64,000 nucleotides of DNA from Gelidibacter japonicus. GTDB taxonomy: Bacteria; Bacteroidota; Bacteroidia; Flavobacteriales; Flavobacteriaceae. Below are positions 25,054-31,774 of this stretch, piece after piece. Location: assembly GCF_010725055.1 (NCBI RefSeq), contig NZ_BJKB01000012.1, positions 1 through 64,000 on the forward strand, given 5' to 3'. The notes under the pieces are model-generated. The model did no database searches. It was not told the DNA's origin and saw nothing but the letters and a program-made list of their open reading frames with translations. How positions within the stretch are numbered: position 1 is the stretch's first letter; every line of letters begins with the position of its first letter. The position numbers and the translations under genes are program-made.

Positions 25054-25533
25054 ATGGCTATCAAGAGTTTTCAAGGTTCACGAAGGCAACAACAAAAAGT
25101 CACCGAGCAGTTGCCGTTTAGAGTGTGTGATTATATGACAAGAGATTTGATCACGTTCAGACCGGATCAGAAGATATTTGAGGTGGTCGAGATTTTGATC
25201 AAACATAAAATTTCAGGAGGCCCTGTGGTTAACGAAAACAATGAATTGGTAGGGATTATTTCTGAAGGCGATTGCTTAAAACAAATCAGCGATAACAGAT
25301 ATTACAATATGCCCGTAGAAAAAGATACGGTTGGGGATCGGATGATGACCAATGTGGATACTCTAGATGGCAATATGAATGTTTTTGACGCGGCCAGAAT
25401 TTTTTTAGAATCCAAACACCGTAGGTTTCCGATTCTTGAAGATGGGAAATTAGTAGGACAGATCAGTCAAAAAGATGTTTTAAAAGCAGCTTTGGAGATG
25501 AAAGGCCATACCTGGAATCCGAAAGAGAAGTAG
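25054..25533 (+). CDS. CBS domain pair protein
   Basis: A 159-residue cytosolic protein made almost entirely of two CBS motifs: VCDYMTRDLITFRPDQKIFE with GGPVVNENNELVGIISEGD, and DRMMTNVDTLDGNMNVFDA with RFPILEDGKLVGQISQKDV. Such stand-alone Bateman modules bind adenine nucleotides and act as energy or nucleotide sensors for partners. No partner is encoded next to it. It converges with the small zinc-finger-like gene, with only 17 bp between stops and a GAGAGTT/AACTCTC inverted repeat (25541-25559) spanning them. Confidence 0.85.
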   Translation: MAIKSFQGSRRQQQKVTEQLPFRVCDYMTRDLITFRPDQKIFEVVEILIKHKISGGPVVNENNELVGIISEGDCLKQISDNRYYNMPVEKDTVGDRMMTNVDTLDGNMNVFDAARIFLESKHRRFPILEDGKLVGQISQKDVLKAALEMKGHTWNPKEK

Positions 25534-25550
25534 ACTGTTTGAGAGTTTTT

Positions 25551-25901
25551 TTAACTCTCCCGTTTTACCAACGCATAAAAATCTCCTTCAAGCGGTAAAT
25601 AGCCTTGATCATACACAAAGTAATACACGGTGCCAACCTTAGTGGTGTAGATACTTGTGAAATAATTAAAATCAAATCCTTTTTCAATCAGTTTCCCTCG
25701 GGAAACTTTTGTTTTTTGCTCGGGATTTAAGCTTTCCAAAATCCGATAGTTTTTACGCAACCTGTTATTGGTATTTCTGATCAGGTTTTTATTATCCTTG
25801 TTGATGGTGTTGTTGTAGGAATTTCTACAGGCATCACTGCAGAATTTTTTATCGGCTCTCCCAACAATTTTCTCACCACATTCTAAACACTTTTTGCTCA
25901 T
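25551..25901 (-). CDS. Small protein with N-terminal zinc-ribbon-like motif
   Basis: A 116-residue protein. Four cysteines in CLECGEKIVGRADKKFCSDAC (CxxC...CxxxC spacing) form a probable zinc site, followed by RNSYNN and a basic, Asn-rich helix, then a beta-rich C-terminal part (FYALVKRES end). The N-terminus resembles the small zinc-ribbon domains found in many short Bacteroidota proteins; the whole protein is conserved-hypothetical in type. A nucleic-acid-binding role is plausible but unproven. Confidence 0.65.
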   Translation of the reverse strand: MSKKCLECGEKIVGRADKKFCSDACRNSYNNTINKDNKNLIRNTNNRLRKNYRILESLNPEQKTKVSRGKLIEKGFDFNYFTSIYTTKVGTVYYFVYDQGYLPLEGDFYALVKRES

Positions 25902-25951
25902 AATTTAGAAGTTAACAAACAACAAGATACAAATTATTCCTATTGGATAAC

Positions 25952-26596
25952 TTATAAGCCTTTTGACAGAATAAGGGTATTGGTATTATTCACTTTTTCA
26001 AATACCTCTGTCTGAAATTTATGGGATTTTAAAAATTCGATGACCTCGTTTAGAGCATGGCTTTTTCTTTTGGCCAATGAAGCATTAAATAAAATAGCAC
26101 CATTACTTGATGAAGCTTTCAGAATGTCCTTCCAAAAGGGTATCATTAAAAATGCCTTGGGTACATCGGTATCAATGAACAAGTCGATGATGATCAAATC
26201 AAATGGAGTGCTATTTAACTGCATAAAAACTAAGGCATCTTCACAAACAATTTTTAATTTTTCATCTTCTTTGAGACCGAATTCATTCTTGGCAATGTCT
26301 ATGACAGTTGGATCGATATCTACTGCGGTAATCTGTTTGGAATAGAAAAAATCCTTCCGAAGGGTTTCAATAACGCTTCCCCCGCCAAGACCTAAAAGTA
26401 GAACAGAATTCACTTTGTTTAAATCGATATACTTTAATCCAAACTTCAAAATCCGTTGGAGGGAGCCATAAGAATAATTGGCGTTTTTGGTATTGAGATG
26501 CTTTTTGCCGTTGTACCAGGTAATTTCCAAGACGCCACTAAATTCAGACTGAATTTTCTTTGTAATGGGATAGAGGTAGCTTAGAAGTTTGGTCAT
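25952..26596 (-). CDS. Spermidine-synthase-like methyltransferase-fold protein
   Basis: A 214-residue protein with a class I methyltransferase/SpeE core: VLLLGLGGGSVIETL (glycine motif), ITAVDIDPTVIDIA (acidic strand that binds the nucleoside), LKIVCEDALVFM and FDLIIIDLF. It is about 70 residues shorter than true spermidine synthases and lacks the N-terminal beta domain and the GGGDG form of the active site, so polyamine synthesis is doubtful; the substrate is unknown. A TATATTTG element at 26601-26608 ends only 5 nt before the ATG at 26596, so a leaderless or almost leaderless transcript is possible. Confidence 0.7.
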   Translation of the reverse strand: MTKLLSYLYPITKKIQSEFSGVLEITWYNGKKHLNTKNANYSYGSLQRILKFGLKYIDLNKVNSVLLLGLGGGSVIETLRKDFFYSKQITAVDIDPTVIDIAKNEFGLKEDEKLKIVCEDALVFMQLNSTPFDLIIIDLFIDTDVPKAFLMIPFWKDILKASSSNGAILFNASLAKRKSHALNEVIEFLKSHKFQTEVFEKVNNTNTLILSKGL

Positions 26597-26637
26597 ACAT
26601 CAAATATAAGCTTTTTTGGCATTTAAAATATCCGTTT

Positions 26638-26667
26638 ACAAACGACTACAATCACTTACAAACGAGT
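26638..26667 (+). promoter_or_regulatory. Three phased 10-bp direct repeats upstream of ssb copy 1
   Basis: ACAAACGACT, ACAATCACTT and ACAAACGAGT follow each other without spacing. A period of 10 bp places all three on the same face of the helix, as expected for a cooperatively bound regulator. The second ssb copy has the same array with three changes (29807-29836). Confidence 0.6.
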
Positions 26668-26779
26668 TTAAATAGTTAATAACCGAATAGCATTAGGAAG
26701 CCATTGCATCTTTGTGATGTTGAATTGACCGAACGATATTCAATAGTATTAACTGTTTAACCTTTAAAATTTAGAAATC

Positions 26780-27115
26780 ATGAACGCATTAAGAAACACA
26801 GTACAGTTGATTGGAAGATTAGGACAGGATCCTGAAATTGTAAGCTTTCCAGACGGGAACAAGTTGGCGAAATTCTCTATGGCTACAGACGACAGCTATA
26901 AAGATAAGAATGGCAACAAAGTGGAGCGCACCTATTGGCACAACGTAGTGGTCCGAGGGGGATTGGTAGATGTCGTAGAAAAGTTCGTCGCCAAAGGTAA
27001 GGAAATTGCCATTGAAGGCAAATTGACCAACCGTTCTTGGGATGACAAAGACGGCAAGAAACAGTATATGACAGAGATCCACTGTAATGGTCTGTTGCTC
27101 TTGGGCGGGAAGTAG
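26780..27115 (+). CDS. ssb: Single-stranded DNA-binding protein, short form, copy 1
   Basis: A 111-residue SSB consisting of the OB fold alone: NTVQLIGRLGQDPEI at the start, KLAKFSMATDD, RTYWHNVVV, VAKGKEIAIEGKLTNRSWDD, ending LLLLGGK. Main replicative SSBs carry a disordered tail with an acidic tip (usually ending DIPF-like) that recruits partners; here it is absent, so this is probably an accessory SSB. The sequence differs from copy 2 (29949-30284) at 11 of 111 residues. Leader repeats and a perfect 19-bp terminator hairpin frame the gene, so it is a single-gene transcript. Confidence 0.92.
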   Translation: MNALRNTVQLIGRLGQDPEIVSFPDGNKLAKFSMATDDSYKDKNGNKVERTYWHNVVVRGGLVDVVEKFVAKGKEIAIEGKLTNRSWDDKDGKKQYMTEIHCNGLLLLGGK

Positions 27116-27154
27116 GAATTAAAATTCCAGATTTCCTGGTCTGCTGACTGGTAG

Positions 27155-27200
27155 AAAATTCCAAATTCCAATGCAAGAACATTGGAATTTGGAATTTTTT
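27155..27200 (+). terminator. Perfect 19-bp terminator hairpin after ssb copy 1
   Basis: The arm at 27155-27173 (AAAATTCCAAATTCCAATG) is exactly complementary to 27180-27198, with a 6-nt CAAGAA loop and trailing T residues. The same design, with a degenerate right arm, follows ssb copy 2 at 30339-30384. Confidence 0.85.
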
Positions 27201-27371
27201 TGATTCCACCAGTGGTTTTTTTGGCTTCAATATTTGTCTCGATCGAAAAAATTGTTCCGTGTTCATACCTCTCAAGCTTGATCCATAGTTCTTGATTGAG
27301 GTTTTCCACCTTCCATATCGTTTCGTTTATGGGCAGTGGCATGGGACGTCACTGACAATTCTAAGAAGGTA

Positions 27372-27424
27372 CTTGCCTGTGGAAAATCCGCTCCCGATAG
27401 TTATTGGGATCCCAAGCAGGTAAG
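27372..27424. repeat. Nested palindromic element
   Basis: CTTGCCTG (27372-27379) and CAGGTAAG (27417-27424) are inverted with one mismatch and enclose a second inverted pair, CTCCCGATA (27391-27399) and ATTGGGAT (27403-27410). The inner palindrome resembles TCCCGATAGCTCGGGA at about 30453-30468. It looks like a small REP-type intergenic repeat. Confidence 0.55.
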
Positions 27425-27449
27425 GAGAAGGCATTGCCAATACACACTG

Positions 27450-27752
27450 TTAGACAACGTTTTCATTTCTGTAATGTTTGATTTCGTTCAGTTCCGCTTT
27501 TTTAGATTTTTTTTCTTCTTCGATGTCATAATCGTCTTGAAGTCCAAGCCAGAATTTTGCCGAGTTTCCGAAATATTTACTCAATCGTAAAGCTGTGTCC
27601 ACAGTAATTCTGCGATTTCCTTTCACGATTTCAGAAATTCGGGTCTGTGGGATTCTCAAGTCCTTAGAAAGTCGGTATGCAGTGATTTCCAACGGCTCAA
27701 GAAATTCGTAATTCAAGATTTCTCCAGGATGTACATTTGCTAATTTTTCCAT
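27450..27752 (-). CDS. higA: HigA-type antitoxin (Xre family HTH)
   Basis: A 100-residue antitoxin of the HigA/VapI type. The conserved opening HPGEILNYEFLEPLEITAYR leads into the HTH (LSKDLRIPQTRISEIVKGNRR), then VDTALRLSKYFGNSAKFWLGLQ, the signature of this family, and a Lys/Glu-rich tail. It neutralises the toxin and represses the operon. The ATG at 27752 is chosen because the family starts directly before this motif; it lies 11 nt after the toxin stop codon. The order is toxin first, antitoxin second, as in hig loci. Confidence 0.93.
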   Translation of the reverse strand: MEKLANVHPGEILNYEFLEPLEITAYRLSKDLRIPQTRISEIVKGNRRITVDTALRLSKYFGNSAKFWLGLQDDYDIEEEKKSKKAELNEIKHYRNENVV

Positions 27753-27763
27753 TTTTCTATTTT

Positions 27764-28045
27764 TTAATGATAATCTATTATTTCCACTTCGCTTGCGTTC
27801 CCTTTGTCCCATTGAAATATAATCCGCCATTGTTTATTTATTCGAATGCTGTAAAATCCGTTTAAATTTCCAGTGAGTCTTTCAAGTCGATTAGATGGCG
27901 GAATTCGTAAATCGGCAATGTTCTGCGAATTATTCAGCATTCTCAATTTCCGTCGTCCAACGTTCTGAATTTCAATCGGCATTTTTTTAACTCGGATTCC
28001 GTTCCAAATTTGTTGGGTTTCTTTCGAGGCAAAGGAAATAATCAT
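27764..28045 (-). CDS. higB: HigB/RelE-type toxin, ribosome-dependent mRNA interferase
   Basis: A 93-residue basic protein of the RelE/HigB fold: KETQQIWNGIRVKKMP, RRKLRMLNNSQNIADLRIPP, then RLERLTGNLNGFYSIRINKQ and WRIIFQWDKGNASEVEIIDYH, the C-terminal strand pair with the conserved R-I-N-xQWRI-F motif. Relatives cut mRNA on the ribosome. It precedes higA in a two-gene operon. Its start codon follows a clear promoter (28070-28101) and a palindromic candidate operator (28057-28069). Confidence 0.93.
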   Translation of the reverse strand: MIISFASKETQQIWNGIRVKKMPIEIQNVGRRKLRMLNNSQNIADLRIPPSNRLERLTGNLNGFYSIRINKQWRIIFQWDKGNASEVEIIDYH

Positions 28046-28056
28046 AGTCTCACTTT

Positions 28057-28069
28057 ACGTTGCTAACGT
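28057..28069. promoter_or_regulatory. Candidate HigA operator palindrome
   Basis: ACGTT-GCT-AACGT is a perfect palindrome with 5-bp arms. It lies directly downstream of the -7 element and 12 nt upstream of the higB start codon, over the expected transcription start. This is where an autorepressor would block initiation. Confidence 0.6.
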
Positions 28070-28101
28070 CAAAGGTAAGTATAAGGTTTATTTTTTCCAA
28101 A
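28070..28101 (-). promoter_or_regulatory. Promoter of the higBA operon
   Basis: On the minus strand TTTG (28101-28098), a 20-nt spacer and TACCTTTG (28077-28070) match the Bacteroidota -33/-7 consensus. The -7 element ends 25 nt before the higB ATG. Confidence 0.7.
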
Positions 28102-28212
28102 TGTTGCCTAACCTATCCCATAAATCAACCTTTAATTCCAAAAGAATTAGCATTGGTTTTTTTAATCGTAAATAAGGCTGTAAATTTCATTTTTTGGAAA
28201 AATTTGAGATTT

Positions 28213-29301
28213 ATGAAATTATATATTCTTGCTTTATCTGTTGTTATTAATTTATTTTCCTGTGCAGGAAATGAGAATTTACAATCTCCTGATGAGGTAT
28301 TGTCAAAGGCTTCGGAAAAACTCACTACCTGGGAGACCTTAAGTTTTACTGCGACCACAACCAATCCGACCAGACCGACCACACAAACCGTATACAAATT
28401 AAAGAGAGTTAATTATGAGCCTCATTTAAAACTGTTCTTTTTCAAGGAAATGAATCAAGAAACAGCCATCTATTACAAACTCGCTTCTTTGGCTGTGGTT
28501 GAAGATAAAAAGAATAAAATCACCATCTTTGATTATGGCAAAGACCGCTCCATTCCAAGATATTTGGAGGCCTATATGGGGGATGATGACAATCTATTGC
28601 TCACGGCAAGACTAATGAATCAATTCAAAGATGACATCGTCTACGTTGAACAAACAAGCTTTAATGACAGGCCAGCCTATGTTTATACCTTTGATAAATA
28701 CAAAATTTGGTTAGACGCCAAATTAGCGGCTCCTTTAAAACTTGAGATAGCCAATGGGACATCAGCTAAAAAAGAAATTGTCTATGACGCACTTGTATTT
28801 AATGAGCCCATGGATGAAGATGTTTTTACTCATGAGGAGAAGGAAGGATATGTCTCCTCTGTTTTCGGCATTAAAAAAGAGCCAATGCTCAATGTAAAAG
28901 CACCCGATTGGAACTTGTTCGATTTGAATGGTAAAAAGGTGTCTTTGAATGATTTTCGGGGTTCTCCGATATTTTTGGAAGCCTGGACCTCTTCATGTAA
29001 TCATTGTATGGCTTCCCTTCCAAAAGTCAAGGAAATAGAAAATGAATTTGGCGACAAGGTTAAAGTCATTACGGTGAATTTTGATTACAACCTAAATGAA
29101 ACCAAGCAAACGGTTAAATCTGAAGGACTCAATTATATTGTATTACAAGGTGATGCCATTTTTGATAAAAATTATGATTTGCGTTCATTTCCATCATATT
29201 TTGTTATCGATAGTGGGGGCACCATAGTCTATTCAGAACGGGGTACTATCGAAGGCAAGAAAGCAAAAGCACTTTTTGAGGTGCTTAGGCGAGTTCAATA
29301 G
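28213..29301 (+). CDS. Lipoprotein with LolA-like and TlpA-type thioredoxin domains
   Basis: A 362-residue protein. MKLYILALSVVINLFSC has a lipobox ending at Cys17. Residues about 25-210 form a beta-rich domain like the LolA/outer-membrane-lipoprotein fold (FTATTTNPTRPTTQTVYKLK, KIWLDAKLAAPLKLEI). Residues about 225-362 are a TlpA/AhpC-type thioredoxin domain with a CxxC motif in SSCNHCMASLPKVK and a cis-Pro loop in LRSFPSYFVID. Such proteins act as thiol-disulfide reductases in the periplasm. The combination with an upstream beta domain is common in Bacteroidota. The ATG at 28213 is chosen because the longer frame (28060) would run through the hig promoter and lacks a signal sequence. Confidence 0.8.
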   Translation: MKLYILALSVVINLFSCAGNENLQSPDEVLSKASEKLTTWETLSFTATTTNPTRPTTQTVYKLKRVNYEPHLKLFFFKEMNQETAIYYKLASLAVVEDKKNKITIFDYGKDRSIPRYLEAYMGDDDNLLLTARLMNQFKDDIVYVEQTSFNDRPAYVYTFDKYKIWLDAKLAAPLKLEIANGTSAKKEIVYDALVFNEPMDEDVFTHEEKEGYVSSVFGIKKEPMLNVKAPDWNLFDLNGKKVSLNDFRGSPIFLEAWTSSCNHCMASLPKVKEIENEFGDKVKVITVNFDYNLNETKQTVKSEGLNYIVLQGDAIFDKNYDLRSFPSYFVIDSGGTIVYSERGTIEGKKAKALFEVLRRVQ

Positions 29302-29399
29302 TACATTGACTATTCAGAATAGATGTATAGGTCTCATCATGACATGGAGTTATGATAAGCTTGATAAGAAAATTGAATAGTAATAGGTATAGAAATCAA

Positions 29400-29702
29400 T
29401 TAAAACGGCGCTTTGCAAATTTTAGAAAGCTCTTCATTTATCTCAAACACTTTTCCTCTAATTTCTGAATAACCAAATTCTCCCAATCTTTTTGAATGCA
29501 TTTTGAGATAGTTCTCTGCATTGTACCGAGTATCAAACATATAAACACCTCCGGCCATGTTGTCTTTCTTACTTTCTGTCCAGAATTTCCAGATGAAACC
29601 AGGTTCCTTGTTAATACTTTGTGCAAGTTCTTTCATTTGACTTGCCATTTCTTTTCCCCAAACGTCCTTATGTGGAAAATCGACATGCATGATTACAGCC
29701 AT
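29400..29702 (-). CDS. YdhR-type putative monooxygenase (ferredoxin-like fold)
   Basis: A 100-residue protein with the YdhR pattern: IMHVDFPHKDVWGKEMA, then LAQSINKEPGFIWKFWTES, and GGVYMFDTRYNAENYLKMH. This family is a dimeric alpha/beta barrel related to antibiotic-biosynthesis-type monooxygenases, but a substrate is not known. The conserved E-P-G-F-xWKxW block and the G-G-xY-F-D motif are both present. It stands alone between the lipoprotein and ssb copy 2. Confidence 0.8.
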   Translation of the reverse strand: MAVIMHVDFPHKDVWGKEMASQMKELAQSINKEPGFIWKFWTESKKDNMAGGVYMFDTRYNAENYLKMHSKRLGEFGYSEIRGKVFEINEELSKICKAPF

Positions 29703-29798
29703 AATATTTTAGTTTTAAATTGATTGTAAAGTTAGAGATAAGTAATTGTTTTTCAACTATGAGTTCCCTTCAAGAAACTGGTTTTTTAACTGAATTTT

Positions 29799-30284
29799 AT
29801 CCGTTTCCAAACGACTACAAACATTTACAAACGAGTTTAAATAGTTAATTACCGAATAGCATTAGGAAGCCATTGCATCTTTGTGATGTTGAATTGACCG
29901 AATGATATTCAATAGTATTAACTGTTTAACCTTTAAATTTTAGAAATCATGAGCGCATTAAGAAACACAGTACAGTTGATTGGAAGATTAGGACAAGATC
30001 CAGAAATCGTAAGCTTTCCTGATGGGAACAAATTGGCAAAATTCACCATGGCCACAGACGACAGCTATAAAGACAAAGATGGCAACAAGGTGGAACGCAC
30101 CTATTGGCACAACATTGTGGTGAGAGGTGGTTTGGTAGAAATCGTGGAAAAATATGTTTCCAAAGGCAAAGAGATTGCCATTGAAGGCAAATTGACCAAC
30201 CGTTCCTGGGATGACAAAGATGGCAAGAAGCAGTATATCACAGAGATTTTTTGTAATGAACTACTACTATTGGGAGGGAAATAA
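29799..30284 (+). repeat. Direct repeat unit B: ssb leader and gene
   Basis: This is the second copy of the repeat at 26630-27115; the first 150 nt differ at 6 positions. The phased 10-bp repeats are at 29807-29836 (CCAAACGACT, ACAAACATTT, ACAAACGAGT). Confidence 0.9.
29949..30284 (+). CDS. ssb: Single-stranded DNA-binding protein, short form, copy 2
   Basis: A 111-residue OB-fold SSB, 90% identical to copy 1; differences include S33T, F69Y, A71S, M97I and H101F-type changes near the C-terminus, which ends LLLLGGK without an acidic tip. Synonymous change is also frequent, so the duplication is not very recent, yet the 5' leader stayed almost unchanged. The gene has its own terminator (30339-30384) and lies next to palindromic repeats. 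It is probably an accessory SSB, for example in recombination or DNA uptake, but this cannot be shown from sequence. Confidence 0.92.
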   Translation: MSALRNTVQLIGRLGQDPEIVSFPDGNKLAKFTMATDDSYKDKDGNKVERTYWHNIVVRGGLVEIVEKYVSKGKEIAIEGKLTNRSWDDKDGKKQYITEIFCNELLLLGGK

Positions 30285-30604
30285 GAACTTCCTACCTGCC
30301 GACAGGCAAGCAAATCCCAAGTTTAAAATTTCAAACTTTAAATTCCAAATTCCAATGCAAGAGCTTTGGGATTTGGAATTTTTTAAGTGTAAACCCTATC
30401 TGCCGACAGGCAGGCAAAACTTAAAAGCGAAGCGCATTAGGTTTTGATGGTTGTCCCGATAGCTCGGGACAATCCCGCTAAAAAGTGGGATTTCAGGTTT
30501 AACTTGCCAGCCATCAATCAGGGACTGCGAAGGTTGGTTAGCAATGGGAAAAGATGTTACTGGGCTATATTTTGTTGGCTCGTCTTGAGGTTATTATTGG
30601 AACT
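30285..30604. repeat. Cluster of palindromic repeats after ssb copy 2
   Basis: 320 bp without a gene. CCTGCCGACAGGCA-type palindromes occur at 30295-30309 and 30400-30416, the hairpin terminator at 30339-30384, GTCCCGATAGCTCGGGAC at 30452-30469 and ATCCCGCTAAAAAGTGGGAT at 30472-30491. Such short palindromes are common as dispersed repeats in Bacteroidota genomes. Their clustering behind ssb matches the smaller cluster behind copy 1. Confidence 0.65.
30339..30384 (+). terminator. Terminator hairpin after ssb copy 2
   Basis: AAATTCCAAATTCCAA pairs with TTGGGATTTGGAATTT with one wobble, loop about 10 nt, followed by T residues. It is a diverged form of the perfect hairpin at 27155-27200. Confidence 0.75.
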
Positions 30605-31507
30605 TCAAAAAAATATGCTCTGCGCCAATCTAAACGTATTGGCATGTGCATCAATAATGGTTTTGATCTCTGGTGAATAACCGCCGCCCATACTACACAT
30701 TACTGGGATTTTATGGTCTTTACAAGTTTGCAGGACAAAACGGTCACGTTCTTTACAGCCTTCAATTGATAGGCTTAATTTGCCCAATCTATCAGAGGCA
30801 ATCACATCTACGCCAGATAAATAGTAAATGAAATCTGGGTTTTCCGATTGAATTAATTTCGGTAAACTGTCTTTCAGAATAGCAAGATAGGTGTCATCAT
30901 CACAACCATCCTCAAGCGCTACGTCCAAATCGCTGACTTCCTTTTTAAACGGATAATTACTTTTTCCATGCATGGAAAATGTAAAAACGGAGGGGTCATT
31001 CTGGAAAATTTTAGCGGTGCCGTTTCCTTGGTGTACGTCCAGATCGACAATAAGAATTTTCTCTGCCTTTTGCTTTTCTTGCAGATAGCGCGCTGCAATG
31101 GCCTGATCATTCAAAATACAAAACCCCTCCCCACTATCGGCGTAGGCATGATGTGTGCCGCCGGCGATATTCATGGCAATTCCGTGGTTTATGCTGAACT
31201 CACTGGCCTTTACAGTACCATCGGCAATAATTATTTCACGTTGGATCAATGCTTCGCTAAGTGGGAATCCGATTTTGCGAGCGGCCCTCGCATCCAAAGT
31301 GAGATGTTTTAAATGGTTAAGATAATCGACCGTATGAACGTTCAGGATATAATGATCATCCAGAGCAGTAGGTTCAAAAAAATTATCAGCCGTACAAGTG
31401 CCTTCATATAGTAATTGATCGCGAAGCAATTCATATTTGAGCATTGGAAATCTGTGGCCTGCCGGTAATGGGTGTTTATAAATGGGGTGAAAAGCGATTT
31501 TGAGCAT
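30605..31507 (-). CDS. Histone-deacetylase family protein (class II-like amidohydrolase)
   Basis: A 300-residue zinc deacetylase of the arginase/deacetylase fold. Zinc ligands are in IVDLDVHQGNGTAKIF (Asp and His) and LSGVDV (Asp); the active-site His pair and Asp lie around AGGTHHAYADSGEGFC, followed by VFTFSMHGKSNYPF and the C-terminal MGGGYSPEI loop. Bacterial members are related to acetoin-utilisation AcuC and acetylpolyamine amidohydrolases; the short length, the loop forms and the lack of an acuC context leave the substrate open (acetyl-lysine, acetylpolyamine or another amide). It has a good own promoter and is monocistronic. Confidence 0.88.
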   Translation of the reverse strand: MLKIAFHPIYKHPLPAGHRFPMLKYELLRDQLLYEGTCTADNFFEPTALDDHYILNVHTVDYLNHLKHLTLDARAARKIGFPLSEALIQREIIIADGTVKASEFSINHGIAMNIAGGTHHAYADSGEGFCILNDQAIAARYLQEKQKAEKILIVDLDVHQGNGTAKIFQNDPSVFTFSMHGKSNYPFKKEVSDLDVALEDGCDDDTYLAILKDSLPKLIQSENPDFIYYLSGVDVIASDRLGKLSLSIEGCKERDRFVLQTCKDHKIPVMCSMGGGYSPEIKTIIDAHANTFRLAQSIFF

Positions 31508-31528
31508 TAGACATTCTTAGTTAGCTGT

Positions 31529-31558
31529 CAAAGATAAAACATCTTCATGGAGGCACAA
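31529..31558 (-). promoter_or_regulatory. Promoter of the HDAC-like gene
   Basis: On the minus strand TTG (31558-31556), a 19-nt spacer and TATCTTTG (31536-31529) match the Bacteroidota consensus. The -7 element ends 21 nt before the ATG at 31507. Confidence 0.65.
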
Positions 31559-31774
31559 GTGCATTTCAAAAGTACTGTTGTTGCGAATTTTGATTTAACC
31601 ACATCCCAAATTAAAACCATTTTAACGCAACTAAGGTATAGCGCAACATTTGATAAACCTTACCAACGATTTACGAATACTAATTCATCCTCTACGAATC
31701 CTAAAACACCCGCAATTTTAGGCCAAAACGCTATTACATTAGTACTATAAATCAAACCATTAAAACCATTTATC

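Larger units (their letters stand above)
26630..27115 (+). repeat. Direct repeat unit A: ssb leader and gene
   Basis: Positions 26630-27115 align without gaps to 29799-30284. The 150-nt leader differs at only 6 positions (96% identity), while the 336-nt coding part differs at about 49 (85%). The two units are in direct orientation 3169 bp apart and flank 2.7 kb with HigBA, a lipoprotein and a YdhR-like gene. Confidence 0.9.
27116..27449. other. Repeat-rich spacer between ssb copy 1 and higA
   Basis: 334 bp without a supportable gene. It holds the ssb terminator (27155-27200) and a nested palindrome at 27372-27424: outer arms CTTGCCTG/CAGGTAAG and inner arms CTCCCGATA/ATTGGGAT. This resembles the palindromes behind ssb copy 2. 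Frames crossing it on either strand show no recognisable domain. Confidence 0.5.

Noticed and set aside
25952-26596. True spermidine synthase (speE)
   Set aside because: The N-terminal beta domain and the GGGDG active-site form are missing, and the protein is much shorter than the family.
26932-27342. Minus-strand frame crossing ssb copy 1 and its terminator
   Set aside because: It runs antisense through ssb and the perfect terminator hairpin; only about 50 residues lie outside and match nothing I know.
27336-27590. Plus-strand frame antisense to higA
   Set aside because: Shadow of higA and of the nested palindrome; no independent support.
27430-28075. Integron gene cassette carrying HigBA
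   Set aside because: A GTTRRRY-like core is present at one end, but no matching RYYYAAC core, attC fold or integrase gene was found.
26630-30604. Prophage or integrative conjugative element suggested by two ssb genes and a TA module
   Set aside because: No integrase, relaxase, structural phage gene or att duplication lies nearby; the rest are ordinary chromosomal-type genes.
31547-31750. 67-codon plus-strand frame before the secreted protein at 31775
   Set aside because: It starts inside the HDAC-like gene's promoter region and its Ser/Thr/Asn-rich residues look like translated intergenic DNA.
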